DNA from: Yamagishiella unicocca
Taxonomy: Eukaryota; Chlorophyta; Chlorophyceae; Chlamydomonadales; Volvocaceae
Assembly (NCBI GenBank): GCA_003116995.1
Contig: BDSL01000134.1
Span: forward strand, 1 to 64,000
Reading direction: 5' to 3'
DNA length: 64,000 nt
Below, piece by piece: positions 24,093 through 37,600 of this stretch. The notes below the pieces were generated by a model. The model saw only the letters and a program-made list of their open reading frames with translations. It was not told the origin of the DNA and did no database searches. The translations under genes and the position numbers were made by a program. Position 1 is the stretch's first letter; each line of letters starts with the position of its first letter.

Positions 24093-27000
24093 CTACGGCG
24101 TAATCCCTGTACGTCGGTACATATCTGCAACAGCCTGATCCTGCCCAAGTAAGCGCATGACACGGCTGGCCACCTGCTTCTCTTGTTCACTTTGGCTGAA
24201 GTACATGTGAACCAATGGCTCCAACACACCAGTAGTGACAGCCATTTGGTTGTACCGCCCATCGTCTCCTGTAGTGCGTGGGCGCACGGGAGGAAATAGA
24301 GTCGTGCAAATCTTGGGTCCTCACGTTTGGGAAAAGGAGCAATGACCAGCCTGTAGCAACCTCTACTGATCGCCTGCAGTCTCCATCGTATATATTGCTT
24401 TATTAGACACCATTCCTTCTGGAAATATTCTCCCGCTGGCATCAGGCGCCTTGATCGGACCAGTCATAGCTACGGTTTTAAGCGGTCTCATAAGCAGCTC
24501 GGTTTGTTTCTAAGGCACAGCCCTGACTTCTTCAGTTGCAGATCCCTTCAACGTGTAGGTGACCTTGGCTACCAGCTTTACAACAACTTCAAATATTTGG
24601 TTCATACCGTATAACCAAGGAGCGTACCTAATAAGGGGACCAACGCTGCCCCTGCTGTGATCCGCACTTGGGCCATCAACCCCGGCTGTCCGGAATGGCC
24701 TTGCAGCGATGTTGCCAGACCAAGAAGTGCGCCATCTGTGATAAGTCGCTCGCGAAGTTGGGCATGCAGCGCAAGAAGCCCAACGACTGCTGCAGCCGAC
24801 CTCTGACTTTGAAGGACCCACGCAATTCTAGCGTTATCGTCTCCTGCAAGCGTAAGGAAAAGCATCGCGTGCGTTAAAAAGCGTAAATCACTCCAGGTAT
24901 GTCTACGCGCAGGAATTCGTGGTAGTTCGTGTTCCAAAACACCGTCTGTTGGAACAATTGTCACACAAATGTAGTCTACGTAGGTGCAGTCTACCTATCC
25001 ATTTACCACAGTGTTTGTAAAATGTATGAGCGCACGCACGCACATAACGCACGCATCGAAATCCTGCCCAAGCAAAAATACGTAAGAAAGATACTCTTCC
25101 ATTCCCCACTCAGGGCTACCAAACTCACCGTCTTCATACCCTTTCGTTATATTGTGGGTCAGGATGAGCGACAGGTGAGGAACAATGCCAGCCTCGACAA
25201 GCGCCTCGGAGGCAAGCCGCGACGGCGCCACATCACGGCATGCTTCCACAACGGCATTATGAAGACCAGGGTGATCCGTATCTCTGCGGTTCCGTAGCAA
25301 CACGATATTGCAAACACGATATCCGGCGCACTTGTTGGTACCTCCACAGAGTAGTACTCTGTGGAGGTCCTGTAGGTAGGGTCGATCCAGTCCATGTTTG
25401 TGCTGTTGCGAATTAATTCCAGAACACATAAGATGTATGCAACTCCTCAACCCTAACGCCAGACCAATAGCAGGAACGGATAAGCGTCTACTAGGCTTAC
25501 CGCACAATGCTGAGCAAATCCGACGCTAGCGATGCTCGACCCAGTTGGTTGTCAAGGAAAACCGTTTCCGTTTCCGGCGCTTGCGCATGGTTAGCGTTGC
25601 TATGTTCGCTGTTGAGGCGCTGCTCGGAAGCTTGTTGCGCTCTGCGTCGTGCCGCCAGGTGCTTCACGACGTAGGAACACTGGACACGGGCTTCCTCTTC
25701 GACGCCTGCCTGCAGGAGACATTATCAGCGTGAAGGTTTTCCAAATGGCTTAGCGTGCCGCGTGCTTGCAAATGCGCGTGCATGTTTGAACGTAGCCGTA
25801 CGTCCGGCTGGACAATTGGCACGCACCCAAGCAAAGCTTGAATGGACGAAGTTGTCCCTATGTTAAGGAAACACGTACTTGGTGTCAAGCAACATACGAG
25901 TTCTGAATGTAAGCTTGCTCTTACAAAAGGCGTTCATACTGTGCTGTCGACATCGCAACTGACAGTCACCTTGAAGAGCAGCTGTGCACACAACGAAAGG
26001 ATGCCTGCGCCCACAGCTTCGTGCGCCACGTCATTGCCCTCACTGCCGTCCTGCCGCAACATGTCCGCCAGGAGCGCTAGACAAGGGCTGAGGCTGGGCT
26101 GCTGGCCCAGTCGCACTTCACGGATTAAAGGTGCAAGGAGTCCTGCAGGAAGCACACAAACCCGTCGATGTACGCATGTACGATAACAAATGAAAGTTAA
26201 CAGCAGCCTGAGCTAAGAAGAGCCGAAAGATGCGCGTACGAGGCTGACGGCAAAACAAATGCGGTACAGTGCTTTCTCTATATATGCCGGGCCTCGCACG
26301 CATGCACACACCTTCGGTTTGTTACGTGCATATCAGTAATGTATCTAACAGTAGGTGCTGGCGTCGAAGAAAGAAGGTAGATGCGGCGGATGATGATAGA
26401 CAGGGATGTAATCACTACTTTGTTTGATGCTTGCCACACGGCAAACAATACCTGAATGGTCTTTACTGTCGACACGGTTTCCATGCATGTATTGAACGGG
26501 CAAAATCTAGGTTCGTACGTACCCTTAGTCACCATATTCTTCGCCGAAGCGAATGCTAGCTCCCTGGCGGGACCATCGACATTATTAAGCTTATCACTAT
26601 CATCTCTTATCATCATAAGGCGATGCAAAACGCGAACAGCACCGCCAACGAGACTGCTGCTCGCGTTGCCTCCGGCATATGTGAGGACCACCTGAATCCG
26701 CCGTACAACAGCAGGTAAGCGGATTGGGAATCACATTTTAGTTAGGGTTTTGTTGCTACCCGGCACCGCCGCATGTATCGATGTGTGGTCAATGGCTCTC
26801 AATGAAGGGGAAAGGTAACCCATGGTCAGGGTTAACCTCCTCGTGAACCTCCCTACAATTTTCGTTACGTAGGGTTCGTTCGATAGTGCCCCAACGGCAC
26901 CCGGTAACCTACTCCGGCAACGGGAGGTAGCACGCGGCCGAACCCCACCACACGTGCCAATCAGCCCGGTCCATTGTTCGATAATGGACGGGGTTAACCA

Positions 27001-30000
27001 TGCGGCCCAAACTTACCTTGGTCATCCCACCGCACGTGCCCGTCAGCCCCAGGCTGCCGAATCGTGTGCGCAACATAAATGGGCTACGGCATTCATGCCT
27101 GCAAGACTTTTATGGCTGCTTTGTCTGAGCACTCGGGACAATGTTTAGCCCACTACTTGACCGGAAGAAAACGTAAATGTGGGACAGATGAACGAAGTCA
27201 GCAATCACAAGCGAGTCCCCAATGCATGTATGGGCGGCAAGGTGCATGACTATTATGATTATTATTGCTATTTTGGTTATATTATATGATTATTGGCGTG
27301 CCCATGCGGAACTGCGAGATGGTATCACTATACTGAAAGTACAAGAAAATGTTTTGGGCAAGATGGATCCTGCAGAGGAAGCTGGTTTCATGCATGCAGC
27401 AGGGCAGGGCCCGGTTCCCCAACAGCTAGATAGCTTTGCAATTTAGTTAAACTACCGCACGGTCCTCCCGTTGCCTTATTTAATTTCGTAATTGCCCTGA
27501 AACCCGAAACAAAGGAGGGAAGCATCCAGCGGGTAGTTGAGACCAGCGTACATGCAAGTATACTGAGTAAGCATAACTTACACGTAACATACCAAGCTAC
27601 CCGCCGTCTATCTTAATTATGAGCATACAAAGAACCTTTCGCGTTCTGACTGTCAGTGTTTCCTTCTTCCTACATATACAAAGATAGTGAACAAACGAAC
27701 TACTTTGGCGGCAGCTGGCTTACCTGCATTATAACGGCGGGTGCCTCGCTTTCGACCAGCTTATGCCTCCCTTCACGTCGGGCGGCTACCATCTCCAAAA
27801 GCTGCGCCCCTGACAAAACCGCGTCTGTACTGTTGAAGTGGGCGCCTGCAATGCCGAGCCACAGCACCCATATCCAAACTGCGTAAATTTTAAAGGCTAG
27901 ATAAGCAAGAGACGACGTACGGGATGAATGTGCTCTGGCGTGGACCCCTATTGTGGGTGGCGGGTGACAGCATGGACAGCCGTGTGAGGGCGGCGGGTGA
28001 CAGCGTGGACAGCGGTGTGAGGGCGGCGGGTGACAGCGTGGACAGCCGTGTGCGGGCGGCGGGTGGCAGCGTGGACAGCCGTGTGCGGGCGGCGGGTGAC
28101 AGCGTGGACAGCCGTGTGCGGGCGGCGGGTGACAGCGTGGACAGCCGTGTGCGGGCGGCGGGTGACAGCGTGGACCTCCGTGTGCGGGCGGCGGGTGACA
28201 GCGTGGATAGCGGTGTGCGGGCGGCGGGTGACAGCGTGGATAGCGGTGTGCGGGCGGCGGGTGACAGCGTGGACAGCCGTGTGCGGGCAGCGGGTGACAG
28301 CGTGGACCTCCGTGTGCGGGCGGCGGGTGACAGCGTGGACAGCCGTGTGCGGGCGGCGGGTGACAGCGTGGACCTCCGTGTGCGGGCGGCGGGTGACAGC
28401 GTGGATAGCGGTGTGCGGGCGGCGGGTGACAGCGTGGACCTCCGTGTGCGGGCGGCGGGTGACAGCGTGGATAGCGGTGTGCGGGCAGCGGGTGACAGCG
28501 TGGACAGCCGTGTGCGGGTGACAGCGTGGACAGCCGTGTGCGGGCGGCGGGTGACAGCGTGGACAGCGGTGTGAGGGCAGCGGGTGACAGCGTGGACCTC
28601 CGTGTGCGGGCGGCGGGTGACAGCGTGGACAGCCGTGTGCGGGTGACAGCCCTGGACAGCCGTGTGCGGGCGGCGGGTGACAGCGTGGACAGCGGTGTGA
28701 GGGCGGCGGGTGACAGCCCTGGACAGCCGTGTGCGGGCGGCGGGTGACAGCGTGGACAGCGGTGTGCGGGCAGCGGGTGACAGCGTAGACAGCCGTGTGC
28801 GGGCGGCGGGTGACAGCGTGGACAGCCGGAGGGTATGACAGACGTTTCGCATCTGGCATCTAGGGGGTGGGTACCTGAACGGCATCTAGTTGGCAGCGGC
28901 ATCCGGATACCTTCCTAATGGCATCTGGCTGCGGGTGATCCTGCATCTGGCTGCCGTAGTGGCCCCCCTTCGGCCGCATCTGGCTATCGGGAACCCGCAT
29001 CTGGCTGCCGTAAGGGCCCCCCTTCGGCCGCATCTTGCTGCTTTGAAACCGCATCTGGATACCGACGAAGTCGCATTTGGCTGTCAGCCTCCTCGGCCGC
29101 ATCTGGCTGCACTCAAAGCCGCATCTGTCTGCCTAGAAAGACGCATCTAACTGGCCCCTCCGCCGCATCTGGCTGCCGCCTCAGCCGCATCTAGCTGCCA
29201 GCGCCCACCCCCTTCCCCGCAGCTGGCTGCCTCCCAACCCGCATCTAGCTGGCAGTGCCCCCCCCCTTCCTCGCATCTGGTTGGCCTGAAAGCTGCATCT
29301 GGCTGGCAGGAGGCCCCCCCTCAGCGGCATCTGGATACCCCAAAATCCGCATCTAGATACTGAAGGTGCCCCCCTTCGGCCGCATCTGGCTGCGGGTGGT
29401 CCGGCATCTTCGTTCAGGTGCCTACCCGCATCTGAGGCCCGGTAATACCCTCCTGGACAGCCGTGTGCGGGCGGCGGGTGACAGCGTAGACAGCCGTGTG
29501 CGGGCGGCGGGTGACAGCGTGGACCTCCGTGTGCGGGCGGCGGGTGACAGCGTGGACAGCGGTGTGCGGGCGGCGGGTGACAGCGTGGACAGCCGTGTGC
29601 GGGCGGCGGGTGACAGCGTGGACCTCCGTGTGCGGGCGGCGGGTGACAGCGTGGACAGCGGTGTGCGGGCGGCGGGTGACAGCGTGGACAGCCGTGTGCG
29701 GGCGGCGGGTGACAGCGTGGACTCCGTGTGCGGGCGGCGGGTGACAGCGTGGATAGCGTGTGCGGGCGGCGGGTGACAGCGTGGACAGCCGTGTGCGGGC
29801 GGCGGGTGACAGCGTGGACAGCCGTGTGCGGGCGGCGGGTGACAGCGTGGACAGCCGTGTGCGGGCGGCGGGTGACAGCGTGGACAGCCGTGTGCGGGCG
29901 GCGGGTGACAGCGTGGACCGCCGTGTGCGGGCGGCGGGTGACAGCGTGGATAGCGGTGTGCGGGCGGCGGGTGACAGCGTGGATAGCGGTGTGCGGGCGG

Positions 30001-33000
30001 CGGGTGACAGCGTGGACAGCCGTGTGCGGGCGGCGGGTGACAGCGTGGACCTCCGTGTGCGGGCGGCGGGTGACAGCGTGGATAGCGGTGTGCGGGCGGC
30101 GGGTGACAGCGTGGACAGCCGTGTGCGGGCGGCGGGTGACAGCGTAGACAGCCGTGTGCGGGCGGCGGGTGACAGCGTGGACCTCCGTGTGCGGGCGGCG
30201 GGTGACAGCGTGGATAGCGGTGTGCGGGCGGCGGGTGACAGCGTGGACAGCCGTGTGCGGGCGGCGGGTGACAGCGTGGACAGCCGTGTGCGGGCGGCGA
30301 GTGACAGCGTGGACCTCCGTGTGCGGGCGGCGGGTGACAGCGTGGATAGCGGTGTGCGGGCGGCGGGTGACAGCGTGGATAGCGGTGTGCGGGCGGCGGG
30401 TGACAGCGTGGACAGCCGTGTGCGGGCGGCGGGTGACAGCGTGGACCTCCGTGTGCGGGCGGCGGGTGACAGCGTAGACAGCCGTGTGCGGGCGGCGGGT
30501 GACAGCGTGGACAGCCGGAGGGTATGACAGACGTTTCGCATCTGGCATCTAGGGGGTGGGTACCTGAACGGCATCTAGTTGGCAGCGGCATCCGGATACC
30601 TTCCTAATGGCATCTGGCTGCGGGTGATCCTGCATCTGGCTGCCGTAGTGGCCCCCCTTCGGCCGCATCTGGCTATCGGGAACCCGCATCTGGCTGCCGT
30701 AAGGGCCCCCCTTCGGCCGCATCTGGCTGCTTTGAAACCGCATCTGGATACCGACGAAGTCGCATTTGGCTGTCAGCCTCCTCGGCCGCATCTGGCTGCA
30801 CTCAAAGCCGCATCTGTCGGCCTAGAAAGACGCATCTAACTGGCCCCTCCGCCGCATCTGGCTGCCGCCTCAGCCGCATCTAGCTGCCAGCGCCCACCCC
30901 CTTCCCCGCAGCTGGCTGCCTCCCAACCCGCATCTAGCTGGCAGTGCCCCCCCCCCTTCCTCGCATCTGGTTGGCCTGAAAGCTGCATCTGGCTGGCAGG
31001 AGGCCCCCCCTCAGCGGCATCTGGATACCCCAAAATCCGCATCTAGATACTGAAGGTGCCCCCCTTCGGCCGCATCTGGCTGCGGGTGGTCCGGCATCTT
31101 CGTTCAGGTGCCTACCCGCATCTGAGGCCCGGTAATACCCTCCTGGACAGCGGTGTGCGGGCGGCGGGTGACAGCGTGGACAGCCGTGTGCGGGCAGCGA
31201 GTGACGTCCGGGCATGTGCGAGCGGGGGTTCAACGCCCATTACCGAAGGCTGACCGACCCACCCGATAACCGACCTTCTCGGTAAACCAAAACGACCCAT
31301 AACCGCCGGGTATGCCATAGGGATGATGCGTACATACGGGGCATTCGTCCAGTCCTCTGTTGCCATCGCTTCGGTTACCTGCTTCCACTAAGCCCATCGC
31401 CTGATCTATGAGGTCGTCAGCCCTTTCAGCTATCCAGGACAGGATCAGGGGCTGGTCCAACCGGTCTCCGCCGGCTAGTGCATGCAGGAGTACAGACGCG
31501 GCAGCCTGCCATGCGGGCACCCCTGCAGCACGCATAGCATGAATGCACGGACCGAGATGCGCACCAATCAGCAGGGTGGTAAGGAAAAACACTTACGTTC
31601 GGGACAGGTATTCACTAGAAAGGTTATGTTTTATTCCTATCCTAATACCCCAATCAACCAGGGCAGCGTCCGAAGGTTTTTGCTCAATGGGCCATGGTCA
31701 ATTTTGATACCGTGGACCATAAGTGGGGGTTAGTTGTCATCAAGCAATAAAAGCTTCAAGGATGGAAATAGCTGTCATTCGGACGCGACGATGTCCGTAG
31801 GTCCCTTCTCGATTTGGCATATTTTATGTACGTGCGCAGTAGCGTCTTTTCGTACGTGTAAAGTAACGATGCACCGCTGCTGGGCGATATTCAGTCCTTC
31901 ATGCATTATTATCAAACTGTATGTCAGCGCGCATCTATCCTACTAGCCAGCTACGTACCCAGATAGGAGACTGCGTACCTCCACGAGCATAGTAAAAGGA
32001 GTGACGCACATCTAATCGCGTACCATATGTACGTACGGTTGGTTGGGCTAGAGACTCGGTTTGCCAAACCGAGGGGTAACCGAGAGACGTTTTTATGCCA
32101 TAGGGCGTGCGCAGCAGGCTGACGTGCGTACTTGTACATACATAGTTAGGATTAACTTTTATGAGTAAGATTAGGGAAGACGCTTACTTTATGAGGGAGC
32201 AGCAAAAGCAAAAAAGCATACGCACCGCACGTACCGCTTTGCAACACGTCGTCCAGGCGCGAGAGCAGCTTTCCCTCCGGTATCTGTTTTGTCCTGCTGC
32301 CCGCCGCGTTGCTCTTGGCGATTCCGAGCAGCAACCTCTGCAGCTGATGGTCTCCACTAGCAAGCTTGCCGACTGCAAGGAGAAGCGAAGGAAGCAGCTC
32401 CACCTGCTGGCCGCCCTGCCGCCGCCGGTGCATTGAATCATGTGCTTCCACCACCAGGTCGACAGTCATAACGCGGCGCACAAGAGAGTCAAGGATTTCT
32501 GCGGCAAGCAAGTAACCAACATTCAAGTATACACAACAGATAGTTAGCAGTGCTAACGCACGGGTACAACAGAATATGCATACCATGCATGGCCGCCCTT
32601 CCATATACAGCGCGATGGGTAACCAATCACGGTGTTAATAGGAATTGGAAAAAACGTAGCGTACGTATTAAGGCATGTCAACTAGTATCTGTTCGCGTTT
32701 GTGTCTTGGCGCGACGTAAGCGGGATTTTTAGGACGTGGCGTTTTGAAGGTGAGCAATCATGGTTAATTTCAATAAACCATCATTGTGTACGCGCGGGAT
32801 GGAGGGCGGGCCACTGTTACGCACGCATACAGTGTATGGCATAGATATTTTTATGTGTAATTCCTTCTGCAGCCCCCCAAACCAGGATGCATTTATTATG
32901 TATGGTCATACCTGGTACTTGTTTGACCTGCTCCCGAAGTCCCGGCATGGCAGCCAGGTACATGATAGACAGGGCTCCTGACGCAGCACGATTGGTTTGT

Positions 33001-33895
33001 TCGTCCCGCCCTTCATTGCCGCCAACGTTGTTGCCCTCAGCCGTGTGATGAGGCAAATCATTGTTCAGATCGGCAAGCAACTTGGCCGTGTTAAGGCTTC
33101 CTGCAACGCTACTTCTGCTACCCAGCCTTGGCGACAACAAACTGAGCCCAGGGATATACGGCGTGATGGGCAGGCCTGCAAGCACGCCACGGGTGCGACA
33201 GACGCACAGATGGAACGACGATAGCTCACCTATTTGCCGGGTCCTGAAGCTTGGTGAAGTAAGCGAAATAAAGCGACCGAGCACATACTGTGTTAGGAAA
33301 CATCGTAACCATGTGGTGCAACGCTGAAATGTGATTTAGTGTTTATTCCTTTCGCGTTTGGCAGACGTGGTATGCATGGTTCATCCACTCATTGGCATTG
33401 ACAGACACAGACCCGACGGCGGCCGGAGGTAGGTCAGTTGCTTGCTTGGCGCGGATCCAACGACCGTACGCAAGCACCAGGCTCATGGTTTGCTTGCGCT
33501 ACGTATGTAGGCACCTGATGAGCGCCGAACATGTACATCCATACGAGCGCCGGAGGTACGGTGTTATCATGTATGTAAGATGGACCCCGAACATGCATGG
33601 ATGGATGGCAGGTGCGGAGGTGTCGGTCTGCTAAGGAATCCACTCGCCCATTAATCGTTAACTAACCGTCATATTTATTAGATAGGGAGGAGTATCGCTT
33701 ACGTCCAAAAAATCATAGCAAAGAAGCGGGTATGCATGACCCACCCGGCCACATCCGCGTGTATGTACGTTGGGCGAGCTAGGTACGTAGGCGGAGGGTT
33801 GGCACACGTACGCGGGCTCACATACCTAAGTAGTACTGCAGCAGCATGGCCAAGAGTGCCACCGCCACGGCCGCTTGTAGAAGTAGACGAACCAT
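24093..33895 (-). CDS. Armadillo-like repeat protein with N-terminal hydrophobic anchor
   Basis: Exons (minus strand): 33826-33895 (start), then unresolved small exons within about 33220-33800, then 32912-33175, 32235-32498, 31379-31522, 27724-27845, 26523-26691, 25970-26142, 25501-25709, 25129-25283, 24628-24843 and 24093-24268 (stop TAG). All joins from 33175 downward have matching phases. The first exon encodes MVRLLLQAAVAVALLAMLL, a signal peptide or membrane anchor. The roughly 630 aa resolved body is almost all amphipathic helices, with armadillo-type strings such as GALLGLATSLQGH, VRITAGAALVPLLGDD and LLAPLIREVRLGQQ. Such repeats are protein-binding scaffolds. I cannot name the partner or family. 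A 3.5-kb intron (27846-31378) carries a large minisatellite. It shares a 0.76-kb upstream region with the divergent coiled-coil gene. Confidence 0.75.
28837..29451. repeat. 0.6-kb block of degenerate gcatctggctgc repeats, first copy
   Basis: The block is built of irregular gcatctggctgcc / gcatctagctgg units separated by runs such as gccccccttcggcc. It is nearly identical to 30526-31140. Confidence 0.9.
30526..31140. repeat. 0.6-kb block, second copy
   Basis: Differs from 28837-29451 by only a few bases (for example tttgaaac context and one ctgcc/cggcc change), showing recent homogenisation or duplication of the 1.69-kb unit. Confidence 0.9.
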
Positions 33896-34658
33896 GGTGT
33901 TTAGGGTCTGGATGCCTCGGCGACGAGATACAATATCAGCAACACGCCAACTTCCCTCCAGCGCTGGCCGATGTCAAGAATACACAAACAACGGGTTAAC
34001 GGCCGGGCCGGCCACTCCACCAGACGCTGCCAAACAGGCTGCACTAGCGGGATTCGGCTGCCTAGTCTGCGATAGGAGAAGCCCGCTGTTGGTCAAGGCA
34101 TAAGCAATCTGCTGCAGGTGCCACTACCTGAAGTGGTTGCGATGGCGACGAGCCAAATGTATGAAGGCACAGCACGAAGGAAGCAGGCACCGAAACATGT
34201 ATTGTGATTTCAGGGACGTGCTAAGCTCGGTCCAGGGCAAAGCTAGGTATACCAACTCGCAATACACGACATACGAATTATTAATGAAGCCTATGAAATA
34301 ATGATCTTCATACAGCTACGTCCAGCGCCTTCAAACAAGCTTGGGGGATGAATGCAACCGTGTACGACAACGAGCTCTTGTGCTGTTCTTGTCAGCTTCA
34401 GCGTTCACTTATATATCGAAGGTAGTAATGCAGAACGCGGCTTACATGCTATATCACGTGCTTGCTTGTGAAGCTGTATCTTCTTATGCTGAGCAGTGAT
34501 TTGGAAACTGTGTAGCGTATAACGTGTCTTCAAGCAACTTGACGGTCTTGAAGTCATGAACTGTTCATAATGTCGACCTAGGACAGCAACCTAATTCCTG
34601 AGGGGTCGGAAAACACCGGCCCCAGCCTTTTGTTGCGCCATTCCCGTTCTGGTTGAGG
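33896..34658. promoter_or_regulatory. Shared upstream region of two divergent genes
   Basis: The start codons at 33895 (minus) and 34659 (plus) are 763 bp apart. No other gene is visible between them, so both promoters must lie here. I see no unambiguous TATA box or other named element; the middle part (34200-34560) is relatively A/T-rich. Confidence 0.5.
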
Positions 34659-37600
34659 ATGAGCGGGGCAAAGAGCCGCCCTAACTATGCAGAAGCTGCA
34701 GGAAAGGTAAGTATCTGGCACGGTTCTTCCTTGTTTTTCATTTGTCGAGTTGCATTTGGGACATGGTGAGGCAAACTCGGTTGCTTAAAACAACTTGCTG
34801 CCTTTCACCCGTATTTGAGCTGCCTGGGTGCATATGAAATATGGCTGGTGATGGTGGCCAGTTTGATATGACGCCGCGCATGTCGCGTCGTTCGCAAGCG
34901 TCGCACAGCTTTGCTGTTCGCTGCACCTGAGGAGGTAGTGTCTCTCCTATCCAATGCCGCAGATACACACCCGCTTTCGGGGTTGCCCATCCCCTTCACA
35001 AAGTGCCCTCCGGGTTGCCCACCCCCTCACGATGTGCCAATACTGGACCGCCATGGACCCCTTCATCGCAACAGGCCATTGGTGCGCCACCTGGTGATGG
35101 TTTCGGTAATGAAATTGAGCGTATGCTCATGGACCGACCGCTTACGCGCCAAGCCGCCCCCGGTGCCACGCCCGCCACGGGCGGAGGTCCCAACAATACC
35201 CTGGACGAATTGATGGCGGAGCTGGGCATGCTGCGCGGCGAGAGAGGCGAGGTAATGACTGAGCGTTGGTATTGTTTACGAACGGCGAGAGCTGGCATGG
35301 GGAGGCAAAGGAGGCGCACGCCCAGGGAATGTGCAATGGCTAGTTTTTCCCAGGCACAACGCACTTGATTAAAGGCGTTGATGATAGGCTCTTGCTGATG
35401 GGGTTTTCTCATGCATCCCGCACTGCCAGCCGAGCGGCAGCTAGGTCGCAACGGGGCACTGGCAGGACCAGGCGTGTCAGCCGGCGATGGCACTGATTGG
35501 GTAAGCCGCCGTATGATGTGGTTGTAAAGCGACGTCCGTTAGGCACCGCTAGTCCTGGTGGCTCAGGAGGGATCAAGTTGCAACACATCGTGCGTAAGAC
35601 ATCACCGCGAGCTCCGACGCCCCTGCCAGGCTGTCCGCGTCGCCCACATATTTCCCTTCCCCTCTACCGATTGCTCCCTCTACCGGACGTCCCCCCTAGC
35701 CTCTTCGCCCTGCTACACCGCGGTCGACCGCTGCCGGATTAATGGCTGGCAACCCGGCTGCGGGTGGCTCACTCGTCCTGCCACCGGCCAAGGGGGCGCT
35801 ACCTGCAATGCTTGCGGCGACTACCAGTGGATCCGGCCAGGGGCAAGCACTTGGCCCCGTCCGGGCGCAGAGCCCTATGTCCACACGCCGCTCCATCACC
35901 GGCGCCCCTCCTGGCGCAGGTCCTGGAACGCTTTCCCCTGTGGTGGGTGCGGGATGGGCCTACTCGAAAGAGGGTAGTACAATCAGGGACTGAGACCCTG
36001 CTGGTGCAGGCGGCGCATCGGAGTGTTGGAATTCTTGGAAGCGACGCTTCAAGCTTGCGCGAAGCGAACTTGTCCGCAAACGCCGAGCGTATACGCTGCA
36101 ATTCTGCAAGGACGTGTTCGTCACCGGACTAGTTTTGCATTCGGTCGCACGCGTTTCGCGATAACAGTACGCTGCCTCTGGTCGCAGAGTTCTCCAGGGA
36201 TGGCACCACCCTCGGGGGTTCTGGAGCGGCAAGCACAGCTGGAAATGCGGCTGGAGAAGGTATGTGCGTGCACTGCGGCTCGATGGATGTGCACTCGTGA
36301 AACGTCAACAATTCTCGTTTAACTTCCATAAGTACGTGACGAGGTCAGAAAACATGCACACGAGTATGAATGAAGCGCTTCTAGCGTTGAAATGGAATGA
36401 CGTTTCCGGGCAATCAGTACAGTACGTGTATTGTTACAAAACACTCTTTCAAAACGCCAACCCCCGTATAGTTTGCATCGTGTGCCACGGGTCAGCAAGC
36501 GTGTGTGTGCCTCGCGCGCGACTTTGCCTTGCAGATGGAATCGCGCGAGCAGCAACTGATGACGCTGATCTCGCAGCTCCAGCAGCAGGTCTCCACCCTC
36601 GGCCGCGCGCAGCAGGCTACCCAGCAGCAGCTGGCCGTCGTGTCCACTGCCGGACCCACCGCCGGGGCCCCTGCAGGCAGCCGGCAGCCCAGCCCCAGGT
36701 CCGGAGCGCCGGCGGCGGGTGCGGCAGTAGGGCCGCCGGCTCCAGCCCGTGTTTCCGATGAGGACTTCATCCAGAACGACGACGACGACTCGCGGCAGGG
36801 CAGTCCCGCGCAACCCAAAGCTTCGCACCCAGCGCAGAACGGCGCGCAGCGGCTGGTGGCGCCGCCCGGCGCGGCGCCCGCTCCTCCCGTGAAGGGCGCC
36901 CCCGGTGGTGGGCGCCCGAACAAACTGGTGCCGCCACCCACTACGCCGTCGGAGTGGGAGGTCGACGCGTCTCAGCTGCGGAAAGAATTGGGCGCGCTGG
37001 CGGGTACCTTGGTGGGTTCAGCTGCCGCTTGTCGAGGGCATGCGTGCGTATCACGCCCAAACACGTCCCACATATGGGTCCCATGTTCGTCTGCCGGATG
37101 ATCCCATCTTCCCTCGCACGTTTGCGCAGGTGCGGCTGCGTGAGCAGGTGGCCACCCTCGTGCCAGGGGGCACCTCGATGCTGTCCGAGGAGGTGGCGGG
37201 TCAGGCAGTGGCGGCAGCGCAGCTGAAGCAAAACCTCACGCAAATCGCAATGGTGAGGGCGTCGATTGCGTCACAAAAGTCAGCGCAACGTAAATGCCGC
37301 TTGCTTCACAGTTATGTCGTGGCTTTTGTGAGGCAACTACGTAGCACCGGAGGAGGAGGTGCTGGGCTGTCCTCCCCTGGACTTGGCGCGGCATAGCTGT
37401 ACGTCCGCGTCTGCCTCCTGGCTGCATTCCGTTCCGTTGCAGCCGCGCGCGCTGGGTTGGCTCTTGCTACTGGGGAAGCGACCTCGCTGACTCGCAATGT
37501 CCCTTGCCGCTTGCAGGACGTGGTGTCGCTGCACAAGGGCCTTACGGTGGGTGGGCGTCGAAGGAGTGGGTCAAGGCGGATGAGCGCGGGAGGTGTCAAT

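Larger units (their letters stand above)
27955..31203. repeat. Higher-order minisatellite: 33-bp arrays alternating with a 0.6-kb block
   Basis: A 33-bp unit (gtgacagcgtggacagccgt plus gtgcgggcggcgg) forms arrays at 27955-28836 (about 27 units), 29452-30520 (about 32 units) and 31144-31203. Variants alternate gacagccgt, gacctccgt and gatagcggt. The arrays are separated by two nearly identical blocks (28837-29451 and 30526-31140), giving a higher-order period of about 1690 bp. Because 33 is a multiple of 3, all frames stay open and create spurious long ORFs. The whole array lies in one intron of the armadillo-like gene. Confidence 0.95.

Noticed and set aside
27000..27130. Minus-strand segment with a good donor (AAG/GTAAGT) near 27014
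   Set aside because: Its open frame does not fit the phase between the exons ending at 27724 and starting at 26691, which join directly in phase.
27700..30591. Open frames of 216-455 aa rich in Pro, His, Arg or Asp-Ser-Val on both strands
   Set aside because: They are translations of a 33-bp minisatellite, whose length keeps all frames open. Only 27724-27845 (minus) is taken as an exon.
33226..33830. Candidate small exons of the armadillo-like gene at about 33235-33325, 33380-33490 and 33690-33790 (minus)
   Set aside because: Each is open and has some splice signals, but I could not connect all of them to the start exon in consistent phase, so they are left unresolved.
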